A stretch of 64,000 bases of DNA from Melanocharis versteri. Its lineage: Eukaryota > Chordata > Aves > Passeriformes > Melanocharitidae. This document shows positions 25,101-37,100 of this stretch, one piece after another. Under the pieces are notes generated by a model. That model worked only from the letters and a program-made list of their open reading frames with translations. It was not told the DNA's origin and made no database searches. A program made the position numbers and the translations under genes. The stretch lies in the NCBI GenBank assembly GCA_013397845.1, contig VZTG01006295.1, positions 258,740 to 322,739 on the forward strand. The letters run 5' to 3'. Each line of letters begins with the position of its first letter. Positions within the stretch are counted from its first letter, which is position 1.

Positions 25101-28100
25101 TAAAAATAAGCTGTTTCTTTAATATTTTAATAACCAGCATGGTAAAATAGAATATTTTTTTTCAAGTATTTGGAAGTTTGTTAGTAGTGATGAATTTGTA
25201 CAAAATTATCTGCAACTCTCTCTTTATTAAATCTATCTTCTTGATTTATTGTGATCTGTGAAAATTAAAATAAATAAAATGGTGTGTGTCTCAGTGCCAA
25301 AGTATAAGCCAAGGCACACCACTTGTTTAATAGAAGTCATTATCAAAGAGCCTGAGGTAAGCACTGGAGAGCAGTAGCCCTTCTGTCTCTGTTTGTTCAG
25401 CTAATTTGTTCAGCATGTATTTCACCTATCTTAGGAAACTGAGGACAAAGAAGCAGCAGACTTGCCCTTTTTTGTCTCATTATTGCTTATACTGCGTGAA
25501 TAATATAAAACTATGGTATCTGCTACTGCTGAGATCTTAATTTTCTTGAATTCTAAAATACAGAATTTGAATTCTAAAGTCTATATTCTGATTAGTGTAG
25601 CAACTTTAAATATGAATAGCATATTTTGCTGAATCTTTCTGGTCTGTAAACCACAATGAAGGAATTGGCATTAAGTAGTGACTTCATAATTCCATGCATA
25701 CATGTTAATTAAAGTCAAGTTTCCATTTGCAGAGAGCACTTGAATATGATGAATAAAAATTACTCAGCAAAGAAAAGAGGCATTGCTCCAAGCTCTTAAT
25801 ACAATGGCAAAGGTAAACATGAAGACTCTGTATGCCTTGGAAGCAGTAAATTAGCTTAAATGATCACAGAAGCCCTTAAATTTCAAGAAAGGCTATGTCT
25901 TCCAGTAGATTAGGGTTATCAACTGTGATGAATCACCTAGTCTTACAGTACAAAATAAAAATTACTTCTTTTGCTGATTTCAGTCATGGTAGAATTTGAT
26001 ATAAATCAGTTGCTCCATGGAGAGCTCAGGCTGTGCTGTGACCGTTCGCTAGGACACAGCACTCGGTGTGGTTTGTATGAGCCAGATGAGTGGATTGCTC
26101 TTCAAATCTGTGCAGTGTCTTGATAGCTTCAAAGTTGTCACGTCTGTGAAACCATAATGCCAGCAGCATGTGTGTGTAGAGACCGAACACCATCGCTTCA
26201 TGCAAATGTTTGTCTTCTCAGATGGATTTTATTCTGGGAATTATGTAATAGATTTCCTTTTGGGCTTTTAATCTGATGGAATCTTTCTGCAGTGAATTTA
26301 AGTGTTGTCAAGCAGGCAATTAAGAATTCATCATGGTTATTGATGCTAGCTTTCAGAAATATTTGTCAGAGCAAAGCTTAAATGTGCTTCGAGGATAAGG
26401 CAGTTATCAAAGCAGAAAGCTTGGCAGTTTGGAGGAAGCCTGGGGTTTCTCTTGCATCTTCTGCCTAGGCAGGGATGCAGCCCATGGCACCAGAGACCTG
26501 CTGTAATGGGGACTGTGCAGGGCTGGGAGTTGCCAGCCCAGCTCAGCACAAACGGTCCCTGCTTCTGTGCCACCCAGTGCATAGGCAGTGGGAGAGGGAG
26601 GATTGATGCCCTCAGGCACAGAACATCGTGGCTTTTGATTCCAAAATTTGGGAGGTGAGCTGATTGGCATGGGCAGTGCCCAGCTGTGTGCCAGCCAGCT
26701 GTGCCTGAGCAGAGGGGATGGGGCTGTGGGGCAGGATTTTCACCACTGACAGCTCTAGTCTTGTCCAGGGGATCTGGAATGATGTTTCTGCAGGAGTGGG
26801 TGCTGTGTCAGCCCTGCAGGGCCACAGCCCATGAGAGAGCTGGCTGTGCCTGTGGCTATTGACCTCTCCTTGCTGCTGTCTGGATGTTGGGAGGAGAGAG
26901 TCTGTTAAGCCAGCACTTCCCCTCAGCTGAGGTTTTTGTTAGAGTTCTGTTGGAAATGTGGGGAAGGAAGGACTGAGTGAGGCAGCCCTGGCTTACATCA
27001 GTGCAGTCAACTCACTTTATTGCCTGTTGGAAATGGACTAGGGTGTCTGTCCCCCATCTGTGGGACAGCAGCTGCAGGCAGAGGGGCAAGGACTTCTGAA
27101 ATGTCACTGAGTTGACAGGCTGCACTCACCCATCTACCCCGACGGCAAAAAAAAATTATTGGAGGAGGAGGCTTTGCATCAGCTGGGTTCTGCTCCCAGA
27201 GGGGCTAATTTAGCCCGAGAAAAATCAAAGGCCTGACTGAACAGGTTGCACAACTGATCTCTGCAGGAATTGAATCTGTTCTCCAAATGTAACTGGTGAT
27301 ATGGTGTCTAAAATAGCACATTATTGATTTATGGCTGAGAACAGCTCACAGAACAAGGTGCTTCTTACACACAAACTTTATGGATTCGCTACTTTTTATT
27401 CACTTTCTCTTTGTGCTCTGTATTTAAATGGACACCATGATCAGGGCCAGGGCTCCTGTTGGATGTGTTACTGTGGTAGAGTGGTGACACAGGATCTCAG
27501 TGCGCAGAGATCTGTTAAAGTGACCCTTCTGCTCAGACCCAGCTTGTTTTCCTTTCCTCAGAGGGAGACGTTGCTACGGCAGCTGGAGACGAATCAGCTG
27601 GATATTGATGCAACTCTGGAAGAGCTGTCAGTGCAGCAAGAGACTGAAGACCAAAACTACGAACTGTATGTCACTGGACTGTCTTTTCTAACTGCTTTGG
27701 GTGTCACAATGAATGTTGGGCAGCCCCAGCTGTGGCATGTGGCCAGGTTGAAGAGTCTAGCAAGTAACATTTAGGGATCCTTTAGATAAGATGTTGCTTT
27801 CGAATGGCATCACCTGAAGTAAATCATGCACCTGGGGATCCCTGGGGAAGGGTCTGCTTCCTACGGGCATGTGACTGGGGAGGGCAGGGCAGGTGGGGCT
27901 GAGCAGCACACCTGGAGCCAGCACATGCTGAAGGGATTATAGATTAAGTGGTGGAAGGGGATATTTTCTATCTTTTAGCTGCTCAGCGCACAAGTTGGTT
28001 CCTCTCCTGGCTGTTGCACTCATGTGTATTGTGTGTCTTATGATAGTAGAAAGTAGTAGCAACAACACTGCTGTCTTTTGTTCCCTTTGAGCACTTCTGA

Positions 28101-31100
28101 ACTCCTCGGTGTGTTTCTGGATTGAAATAGTGGCTGGTTCCTCTGCCCTGTGTCTGTTCTGTGCCCTGCTCTGTGCTTGGCTGCTTGGAATGGAGTTTGC
28201 CAGGTTTAGCCCCACAAAGCCAGTACACCTGTAGCACAGTGAACAGGAGTCCATGTTCTGGGAATTCTCATCACAAGGCCTTTATTGCAGTTGTGTGCAA
28301 GCCAGAAAAGACAGCCTCAGAATGTATTGAAAAAAGATTATTTACAGGCAGCTTTGTTTGGAAATTGGAATCAATGGTTATGAAATATTTATGCACAGGC
28401 TTTTGGACAAGTATTTTTCAGACCAAATTTCAGGTTCCATAACTTTGTTCAGCATGTTTTCCTTGGAGAGCACTGAAATATCCCAATTCACACAAAGCAG
28501 TGCTGTTTCTAGAGCGTTCACCTCATTCTCGTCCTCAGGGCCTAGTTAGTCACCTCATGCCTTCAGCACTTCTCTTGATGTCCCTACTCAAAGGACTGGG
28601 CTGTGTGGGCCGTGCTGTCAGATGGTTTTCCATACTTTTGTTTTTACTGCTGCAGTAATGGGAGGATACTTAACGCGGTGCCGCTGCTCGCCCGACCCCC
28701 CTCGGGGGTCGCCTCGNGAGTGTGAAAGTGGCAGCTAGGCTGCAGGGACTAACATAGGGAGGGAAAGGGATTTTGGGACGAGCACAGCTTCTCACCCTAA
28801 GTGAAAGGAAAGAGAGATGCCTTAGGAACGCTGCCTGAGCCTGCTGAGGTAACCCAAGTGATCTTTGAATCACTGCAACAGATACTTAATAGAATCAAGA
28901 GTTGGCAGAGCTGTTTCAAACTCACAGCACAAGATCTTGCTGTTTTGTCACCTCTTGCCATACTAGCGGCTTCAGCATGTGCTGGGACTCCATATGTGTC
29001 ACTTCAGCTCACAAATCCAGCAGAAAAACCGGTTGGATGGGGCTTGGAGCGGCCTGGTCTGGTGAAAGGTGTACCCTGTCTATGGCAGGGATGTGGATTG
29101 AGATGAGCTTTAGGGTCCCATCCAACCCAAACCAGTCTGGGATTCTGTGGCTATGAAAACTATCTTCTGCCATATCTACCTTTGGGTTAGTCTGTATTGG
29201 GCTGGCTCTGAGAAGCATCTGAGAAGAGATCTTCGATCTTAAAAGGCTGCAGCGGCAGTGTGGTAGTGGTGGAGGGGTGGCCAGACCTCCTAGTTCCAGC
29301 AACAGGTATTAAACTGGATCATCCCATCCGGTGTGACCACACTGCCCTGCTGGGAGGCCGTTAGCATTGTCAGGCTGCAGATTAGCTTAACATGGCCTCA
29401 GAAATACCAGAGCCTGACAAAAGAGGAGTTGCTACAATATTAAAAGCAAGACTTTTCTCTAAGATTCTGGCTTAGCAAATAGAGTGACATCTTTTTGCAG
29501 CTGGCCAGCTCCTGCACATTCGTATCTGTACTGAGACCAAAGTTCTTCACTTTCAGAAAATAACACTTCTTTAAAGAAAGGGCATTAAAATACCCCTGGG
29601 TGCTTCCTGGTAGAGGCATGGATCCCAAAAGAAAAGCACCAGGCAGTGTCATGTCTCAGTACTTTGATCACACTGACTAAGAGTGCTATTTTAGGGTTTT
29701 TAAGGTTTTTCTCTGTACCCTAGGTAGAAACAGAGTCTGTTTGTTTGAGTGGCACCTCTGTGAGACAGATGAGCTGCAAAGGGGTTACTTCAGCCCCGGA
29801 GTTGAAAGGTATGCGCTTCCTACGCTCAATTTTTATCCCTGCAGGAGGTCTCCAGGCTGGAATTTTACAGCCAAAGACCCAATTTAAGGAAAGACTCATA
29901 TTCATATGTCAGAGAACCCAGGTTTGGGTAAAGTGTCAACCTTAGTAGACAGTTTGGGCTGGGAGACAGAGTACCTGTGGAGGCAACAGTGTGTGATGGG
30001 AATCAGAGCTTGCAGCGGTGAGGCAGGTCTGCAGTGCTCGTTATTAGGGCTCGGAAAGGTCCTTGCATGTATACTTGTCGGACGCCCATCATCCTGGGAT
30101 TACCATGTTTAATATGCTACATCAGTGAACGTCCAAGTGAGCACCTGGTGCATGGTCTGCTGCGACTTGCCCTATTGTGCACAGCGTGCGTGTTGATGCA
30201 GTGTGACTTGGTGACCCTTGACAGATCACAGAATCGTGGAATCGTTGGGGTTGGAAAAGCCATCTAAGATCATCAAGTCCAGCTGTTAACCCAGCACTGC
30301 CAAAGCCACCACCCAACCATGTCCCCACGTGCCACATCCACATGTTTTTCAAACACTTCCAGGGATGGTAGCTCCACCACTACCAGGGCAGCCTGTTGTA
30401 ATGTCTGACTGCCTTTTTTGTGAAGAAATTTTCTCTAATATCCAACCTGAAGCTCCGCTGGTGCAACTCGAGGCCTCTTTTGCTTTTTCCTTTTTGTTGC
30501 TTGTTACTTGGTAGAGGAGCCTGACCCTCACCTGTCACGCCTCCTGTCACAAGGCCCCACCTATCACACCTCCTGTCGCGAGGCCTTTGTGTTGGTTGCT
30601 TCAGTTTAGACAGCATTGGGAGTTCTGTTGTGGGTCACCCAAATTGCATAGCAAGGGGAGATGACCATGGGTATTTGGGGCCACGGGCCATGGTGTGGCT
30701 GCTGCAGCACTTCCTCAGAGGCCATTCCTGCTCTCCTGCCATAAAATCAGGCCATGGAGCAGGGCGAGGTGACAGCGCTAGGACATCTTGGTTATTCATT
30801 CACCCCTGTGCACTTCTGGTAGCTGCTCTGTCACAATGACCGGTGCTAAATTTGGCTCGGTGAGAACAGAAAGAGAACAAGAACTCTTCCTCCTGCTGCA
30901 GCGGGGGGACCTGAGGACAAAACATCACTGATCCAAAATGTGAATCCCAGAGACAACACGAGGTGGCACACGATGCTGCCTCTTCTGCCTTACGTAAGCC
31001 TGCCTGGGCAACCACTGCCTGGCTGTGCCTGTGGGAGACATGGTCTGCTTCCAGTTCTTTCCCTGTGTTTAGGCTCCTCGCTGCCTGACGCGTGTCTGGC

Positions 31101-34100
31101 TCTGGTACTGTTCCTATGCTTTCAGACTTTAAATTTTCAATGCTGCTAAAAGAACATTTCAGCCTTTTTTGAGTTCTTGAATTCTTATTAAATAAACAGC
31201 AATTACTTTTATGATGTTCTGAATTTGTACCTAATTTGCTCAGTTTCTCCATTTTTAATTGTACCCACCTTATCTTCTGTTTTCAAGGAAAACTTACTTA
31301 TGTTCAGTGTGCCCGTTCCCCCACAGAAGGGTGCCAGGGCTGGACAGCCATTTCGGTGAAGAAATTTTCCCCAATATTCAACCTAAACCTCCCCTGGCAC
31401 AACTTGAGGCTGTCTCCTCTCACCATGTGGGTGCCAGACCAGTGACTGCAGACAGGCATTCGGGCTGCCCTGCTGAGGACTCTGCTTTGGGGAGACACAT
31501 TCCCACAGGGACAGCTTCAATCACTGCAGAGTCATTGGCTGGGGGGTTGGGGTTTTATTTGCCTGGTTGTTTTTTTCCACGTTGAGCATAGCTCATCATT
31601 TTAGGAAGACCATGGTGCTGAGTAACACCAGCACAGTGGTAGGAGGAGCTGCTGCTGGAGCTGTTCTGTGGTATCCTCCACTGTGTGGAAATACAGGTCC
31701 AGAATGACACCAGCTACAGGCTGAATTACCAGTTGGGAAAGAAAACCCACACCTGCTTTCTCTTCCCCTTACCCCACTTTTATCTTCTCCACTTGCTGTG
31801 AATCCTTGTGGTCATCAGACAGGTTGGGAGCCAGGCTGTACTGGAGTGGGACTCTATCTAGGTCATGTTTTTTGGGGGTGCTGCATTAGGAATTAAGTGC
31901 ATCTATGCCTGTCATCAGTCAGTCTTGCTAGAGAAGTGGGGACATGGAGCATGTCCTGTATTTTATGGAGCAGGGAGTTATCCTGCATCCTGTTTGTCAG
32001 GTGGAAAACAGGACAACAGCAGGAATTAAACCTGCTTGGCCTTTGATTCCACATTCAGGGACCTGGGCTAGGTGGGATTGGGGCAGTACCTTTAATGAGC
32101 CCAAAACAAGCATGTGGAAATCTAACCCTCACTAACCCCAGTTAAACTGATGTCATACAGCTGATTAATCTTCATTTTCACAATTAATAAAATAACCCAA
32201 AGCCTTTCTTGCCACATGAAATACACTTGAACAATTTATCACAGCACGTTAGAACCAGGAGCCAAAAAGCTTTAGGCTGCTCCTGTCTTCAATATAAATG
32301 AACACGAGCACTGACAATTTTAGGAATTGTAAGGCTAACAAGTCCTTTCGTGTTTTTTTTGTTCACCCTGGGAGCAGAGCAACGGTAACCTCAGGCCCTG
32401 ATGAATTTTTGTTCCCACAGAGCGTGTTAATCTTTAAAATTGCATAAAAGTCTCCTCTTGCGAGCGAGTCCAACCACCAGTGAATTATTCAGGAGTCTGA
32501 GGATGTTTTGGACTTGTTACTTGGTCTGTAATGGAATGATTGAAAGGCAAATAAGGAGCCCCTTTGGGTGAGGACAGATGACCCACCTGGACGTGCATGG
32601 TATATTTGCAGTCTCTGTATCCCAGTGGAATAAAGGTGCTCAGGTGTGAGTTCACCTTGTGCTTTAGTAGGACCTGGTCTGCTATGTCCAGTGTGGGCAT
32701 GAAGCTGCTTATTCCACAGTAAGGTTTTGAGTGAGTCCTTTTCTGAAGGACTGATGGATAGAACAAGGAATGGACAGATTGTATAGAATCTGAGAAAAAA
32801 CAGACACATGGCAGATTTGGCCTGGTGTGTTCCCAAAACAGCCACACTTGTGCCTCTGAGGAGTGTGTGTAAAGCCAGAGAAAGCATTCATGCATTATGT
32901 AGTATTTTCAAAGTGTGGAGGATGCTTAGACACCTTCATCCTGGAAATCACTGCGAGCTTGCTGGCAGCATTTAATGTGTGCTGGTTTTCCACCCACCTC
33001 CCTCACGGAAGATATGACTATAAAAACTCAGCAGAGCTGGTTTATGCAGTCCATATAGAACCAGTGTCAGACCACCCTGGTTTCCCCAATGTCACAGCAC
33101 AAGGCTTGGCCCATGTATCTAGTTGGAGATGATGGAGGTTCCATGAAGCACACGTGTCACAGCTGTCCTCAGTGCTGTGCTGGAGCAAGAGTGTGTTGTG
33201 CTGTCCCCAAATAACCATTTTTATCTTCCTGCTAAAGAACTTGCTGTCCCCTCTTTTTATGCCCTTCGCACACCACAGGTGACAAAGGTACAGGGGCACA
33301 GGTGCAGACAAAGCCTGCATGTGTGTTATGCCCAGTCTGGTTGCGCTGGAGGGAAGGATGACACTCTTTATACTTCAGTTATGTAGCGGGGTTTTTTTCC
33401 TCCAGCTCTTAAAATTCATGTGTTTCTGGAGGAGAAACAGGTGGTAGTCGCAGCCTTCCCTCCCTCTGGAGCTGGCTGCTTTCCCAGAACAAAGCAGGTT
33501 GTTTCCAAAATGGGCAGTTTTGGTAGAACCACGTACAGTAAATCTTCGAATACTCTGGTATTGTTAAGAGTTTCCTGTGCTTTGTTGAGTCCAGCTATAA
33601 CTACTCTTTGAGTTTCATATTCTGTATCCTGAAGTGACTCTATACGTTCTTTGTGTCTCCTTGTTCCCAAATCTTCGGTGTATAATCATCTTACCCTACC
33701 TGAGTCAGCCAGTTGCCTCGATGGTGGGACTCAGCAACCGGAGGCTCAAGAGGTTGTTCATTCTGGTTTCGTGCAGTGTTGGTGATTTAGGTGTTCCCAC
33801 AGACAGAGAGCCCAGCACAGTCAGGAGAACAAGATAGTACTGGCAGCAGTACCTTGGCTGCTGGGTGCAGCAGTGCCCAAGCTTGCAGGCTTCCATCCAG
33901 GATTGCTGTTGCTACAAACAGGAACAGGGGTGCATGTAGATCAGCTGGGATTAATCTCACCTCAGTTGGGAGGCAGGAGTCTTTAACCCTGAGTGGGGCT
34001 TGGGAGGAGGAGGAGGAGTGAATACCACGAAGCAGAGCTGTTCAGCTGTCCTGTCTTTGGCTCACTAGAAGCCCTAGATCAAAGCTGGGAGGGGAGGAAT

Positions 34101-37100
34101 GGCAGAATTCAGCACTCAGTATGTGTAGTGTGGAGCCGAGGAGTTGCACATCACATGCAGGTAAAGCTCATGAACAGCTTTTCAGGCCGTGGCAATTCAT
34201 GTGGTTTGGGGATAAAGAGCCTTTGCTTTGTTAGACAGGGGCTGAATTGTAGGGCCCTGTGGTTTGCCTTTCCCACCCTATAGACGGCATGTGTACCCTG
34301 CTTGGAGGATGCTGAGCCATGACCTCACCTCCTCAGGAAGGGAGCGCAGTGACAATTGAGCACACACTATTACGTTCCTGCAGCATGTGTGATGTATTGT
34401 GCACCTTCCAAACCAACCTGATAGAGTCTCCACAGAGCTCAGTGCAGGAGTTAAACTCCTTTCTGTTTTCTCTCTGGTGCATGACAAATCCATACATCAT
34501 TTTCAGCAGAACATGTTGTCACACAGCTCACCCCAGGAGAGGGAGGATGGGGACTGGATGCTGTGTCACATGCTCTGAGCTCAGCTCTGCCGGGAGCTCA
34601 TGTTGGTGTAGCCAGTGTTCTGGGTGGAATAGACACGTAATCTTTGTCCTAGACCCTGTTGGAAGCCGGTGGGGCCACCACAGCATGGCACTGATGTAGG
34701 TGCCCTGACAGTCTGCAGCTTCCTCGCAAGTGACAGCGGGGGGGCAGCACCCATCTCTGCTCTCTGTGATTAGGGATAGAACCCAGGGAATGGCTGGAGC
34801 TGTGTCAGGGCAGGTATAGGTTGGATATCAATGGACAGCATGTGACAGCCAGGTTCCTGCATGGTTGGGATTGCAGTCCTTAGTCCAGATTTCTGGAATG
34901 AGCAAGGCAAGTATTTCCCAGCCATTCTCATGTGGAGAACTGGGAGCAAGAACACTTTTTTCCTTGCCCTTGAGTGGATGACAATTTTGTTTGTACCTTC
35001 TGTTACTTGGCATCATCCAGTTCTATCTGTATCTTGTCCCTGTTCTCCTCTCTGTTGATGTTGCCTCACTAATTCTGCTTTCTGATGCTGCCTTTGATCT
35101 CCACTTTAGCCAGTTAGTTAGGAAGGACTGCTGGTTTTCCAGTTCAAGTAACAGCTTCCTGGGGCTATTGTTCCCTAGGGCTCCAGACACTGCTAGTCAC
35201 AAAGTATATAATTTTGTTCCTTAAAAGTATATCAGGTTACTGCCTTAAAATAGGGAATTGTATCTCAAGGCTTAGAGTCTCTTAGCCCCCGCTGTTTGTA
35301 TTCTGCTCAGCAGGCAGTCGAGGGAAGGTTCTGGCTGGCTCAGGTCCCTGAAGGACAAGGTCATGCTCTGTGTGGGAGAGGAGGCTCTCCTTTGACACTC
35401 TCATGCCTGGAGCACAACCAAGTCTGTCTTGCAGAACCAGCTGAACCCAGAGCCTCTATGCACAAATTCATTAAGCTTAATGAAATGAGAGATCGGGATG
35501 TGCTGGATGCTTCACTTTGGGTGTCCTCTCTATGTCTCTCAGCTGTGCAGCATGTGGCAGATCTGATTTTCAGACCATTTCATGGCAAGAACTTGTCTCT
35601 GTCTGTGTTTCTCTGCACACAGCGTGTGAAACAGGCTGCTGACCCTGCGGGCTGCAGTGGAGGCTTGGGTTAGGCTTAGGTTTCTTTTGGAAAAGGAAAG
35701 AGCTTTTCACTCTCTATGGTGGTACAGGCTTTAATATTCTTCCAGTCGGGAACCCAGCCAGGACTACAACCTGCTCCAAAGCTCCTGCTGCTTGGCTCCA
35801 GGGCCTCCCACGTAGAGGGGGAGTGGGTGCAGGGGAGAACCTGCAGGTGGATCTGTACCCTGCAAGATGGGTAATGGCAGTCAGTCTTCTCTGAGCCCTC
35901 AGGACAGCTCTGTCCTTTTGATGTTCAAGGATTCTCCTCTCAAATCCATTCTTGGCTGATAAAGGTAGCACTGATAGCAGTTTTCTTGAGCACTGTGATT
36001 TCTTCTGCAGAATCTAAAAATGTGCCATTCCTACAGCACTTACTCCTTTAGAGACATATGTCCAACAACTGACTTCAGGTTGCATTTCAAGGCCTGGCAT
36101 GTTGTTATAGTCTGTCTATTCAGGGAGTTCCCAGTAGTGATGCAAATATAGGTTTCATTCTGTAGTGCAGAGCAGGTTGGGATTCTCCACACCTCAATGC
36201 AAATGGGGTGAGTTCAGCTCATGTGGGTAAACCAGATTTATTGTGACCCAGGGAGTCACAGTGTTACTGGAAGCAGATCCATACCCTCCCAAGCCCAGCT
36301 GGATGCAGACCCATACTCTCCCAGCTCAGCGCACAGCCAGATAAAAAGGGCTTATATAGAGGAGGGAGAGGGACTTTATAAGTGGGCAGGTAGTGACAGG
36401 ACATGGGGCAATGGTTTTAAACTGGCAGAGGGCAGGGTTGAATGGGAAGAAATTCTTCCCTAGGGGGGTGGTGAGGCCCTGGCACAGGTTGCCTAGAGAA
36501 GCTGTGGCTGCCCCATCCCTGGAAATGTCCAAGGCCAGGTTGGACTTGGAGAAACCTGGTCTAGTGGAAGGTATCTCTGCCCGTGGCAGGGGTTGGAATG
36601 AGATTGATGCCTTAAGTTTTAGCTTTCATATTTTTTGGATTTTGTACTGCATTGGTATATGGCTCTGAACTTCATGTAGTGTTAGCAAGTTCTCCTCGCA
36701 GTGTAGTTAGACAAAACAATCCTTTTCTGGCCCGAGAACCAAGGACACCATTGCAGCTTCATGCCCAGAAAATATAAACAACAGCGAATTGAGGAGAGCA
36801 AACTGGGAGGATGGGACTTCATAACCTGAAGCTGTAATTGGACAATTAACCCCAATATGTAAATGGACCAAAACTTTAAAAAGTGTGAAAAAGCATGACC
36901 CATCATACATCTTGGGTGTAGCCTCAGCCGGGCTCTTGTGCTGCCCAGAGTGTACCCTGTGAAGGCCTTCCAATAAATATCTACCTTATTTTTATAACTC
37001 TGTCTAGCCTCTGTTCCAGGTAGCCTCTTTAGGCATCAAGATGAGCTTTAAGGTCCTTCCCAACCCAAACCAATCTGGGATTCTGAGATTCACCATTCCT

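Larger units (their letters stand above)
22518..27561 (+). other. RABL6: RABL6 intron 7 (5.0 kb)
   Basis: Holds a pair of overlapping hairpins (23096-23137) and a solo LTR (23216-23877). A long AT-rich stretch (about 25180-26420) has little sign of repeats and could be regulatory. No exon-like sequence was seen. Confidence 0.8.

Noticed and set aside
28801..29106. 101-codon + frame in intron 8
   Set aside because: Its second half is CR1 and the first half has no recognisable similarity.
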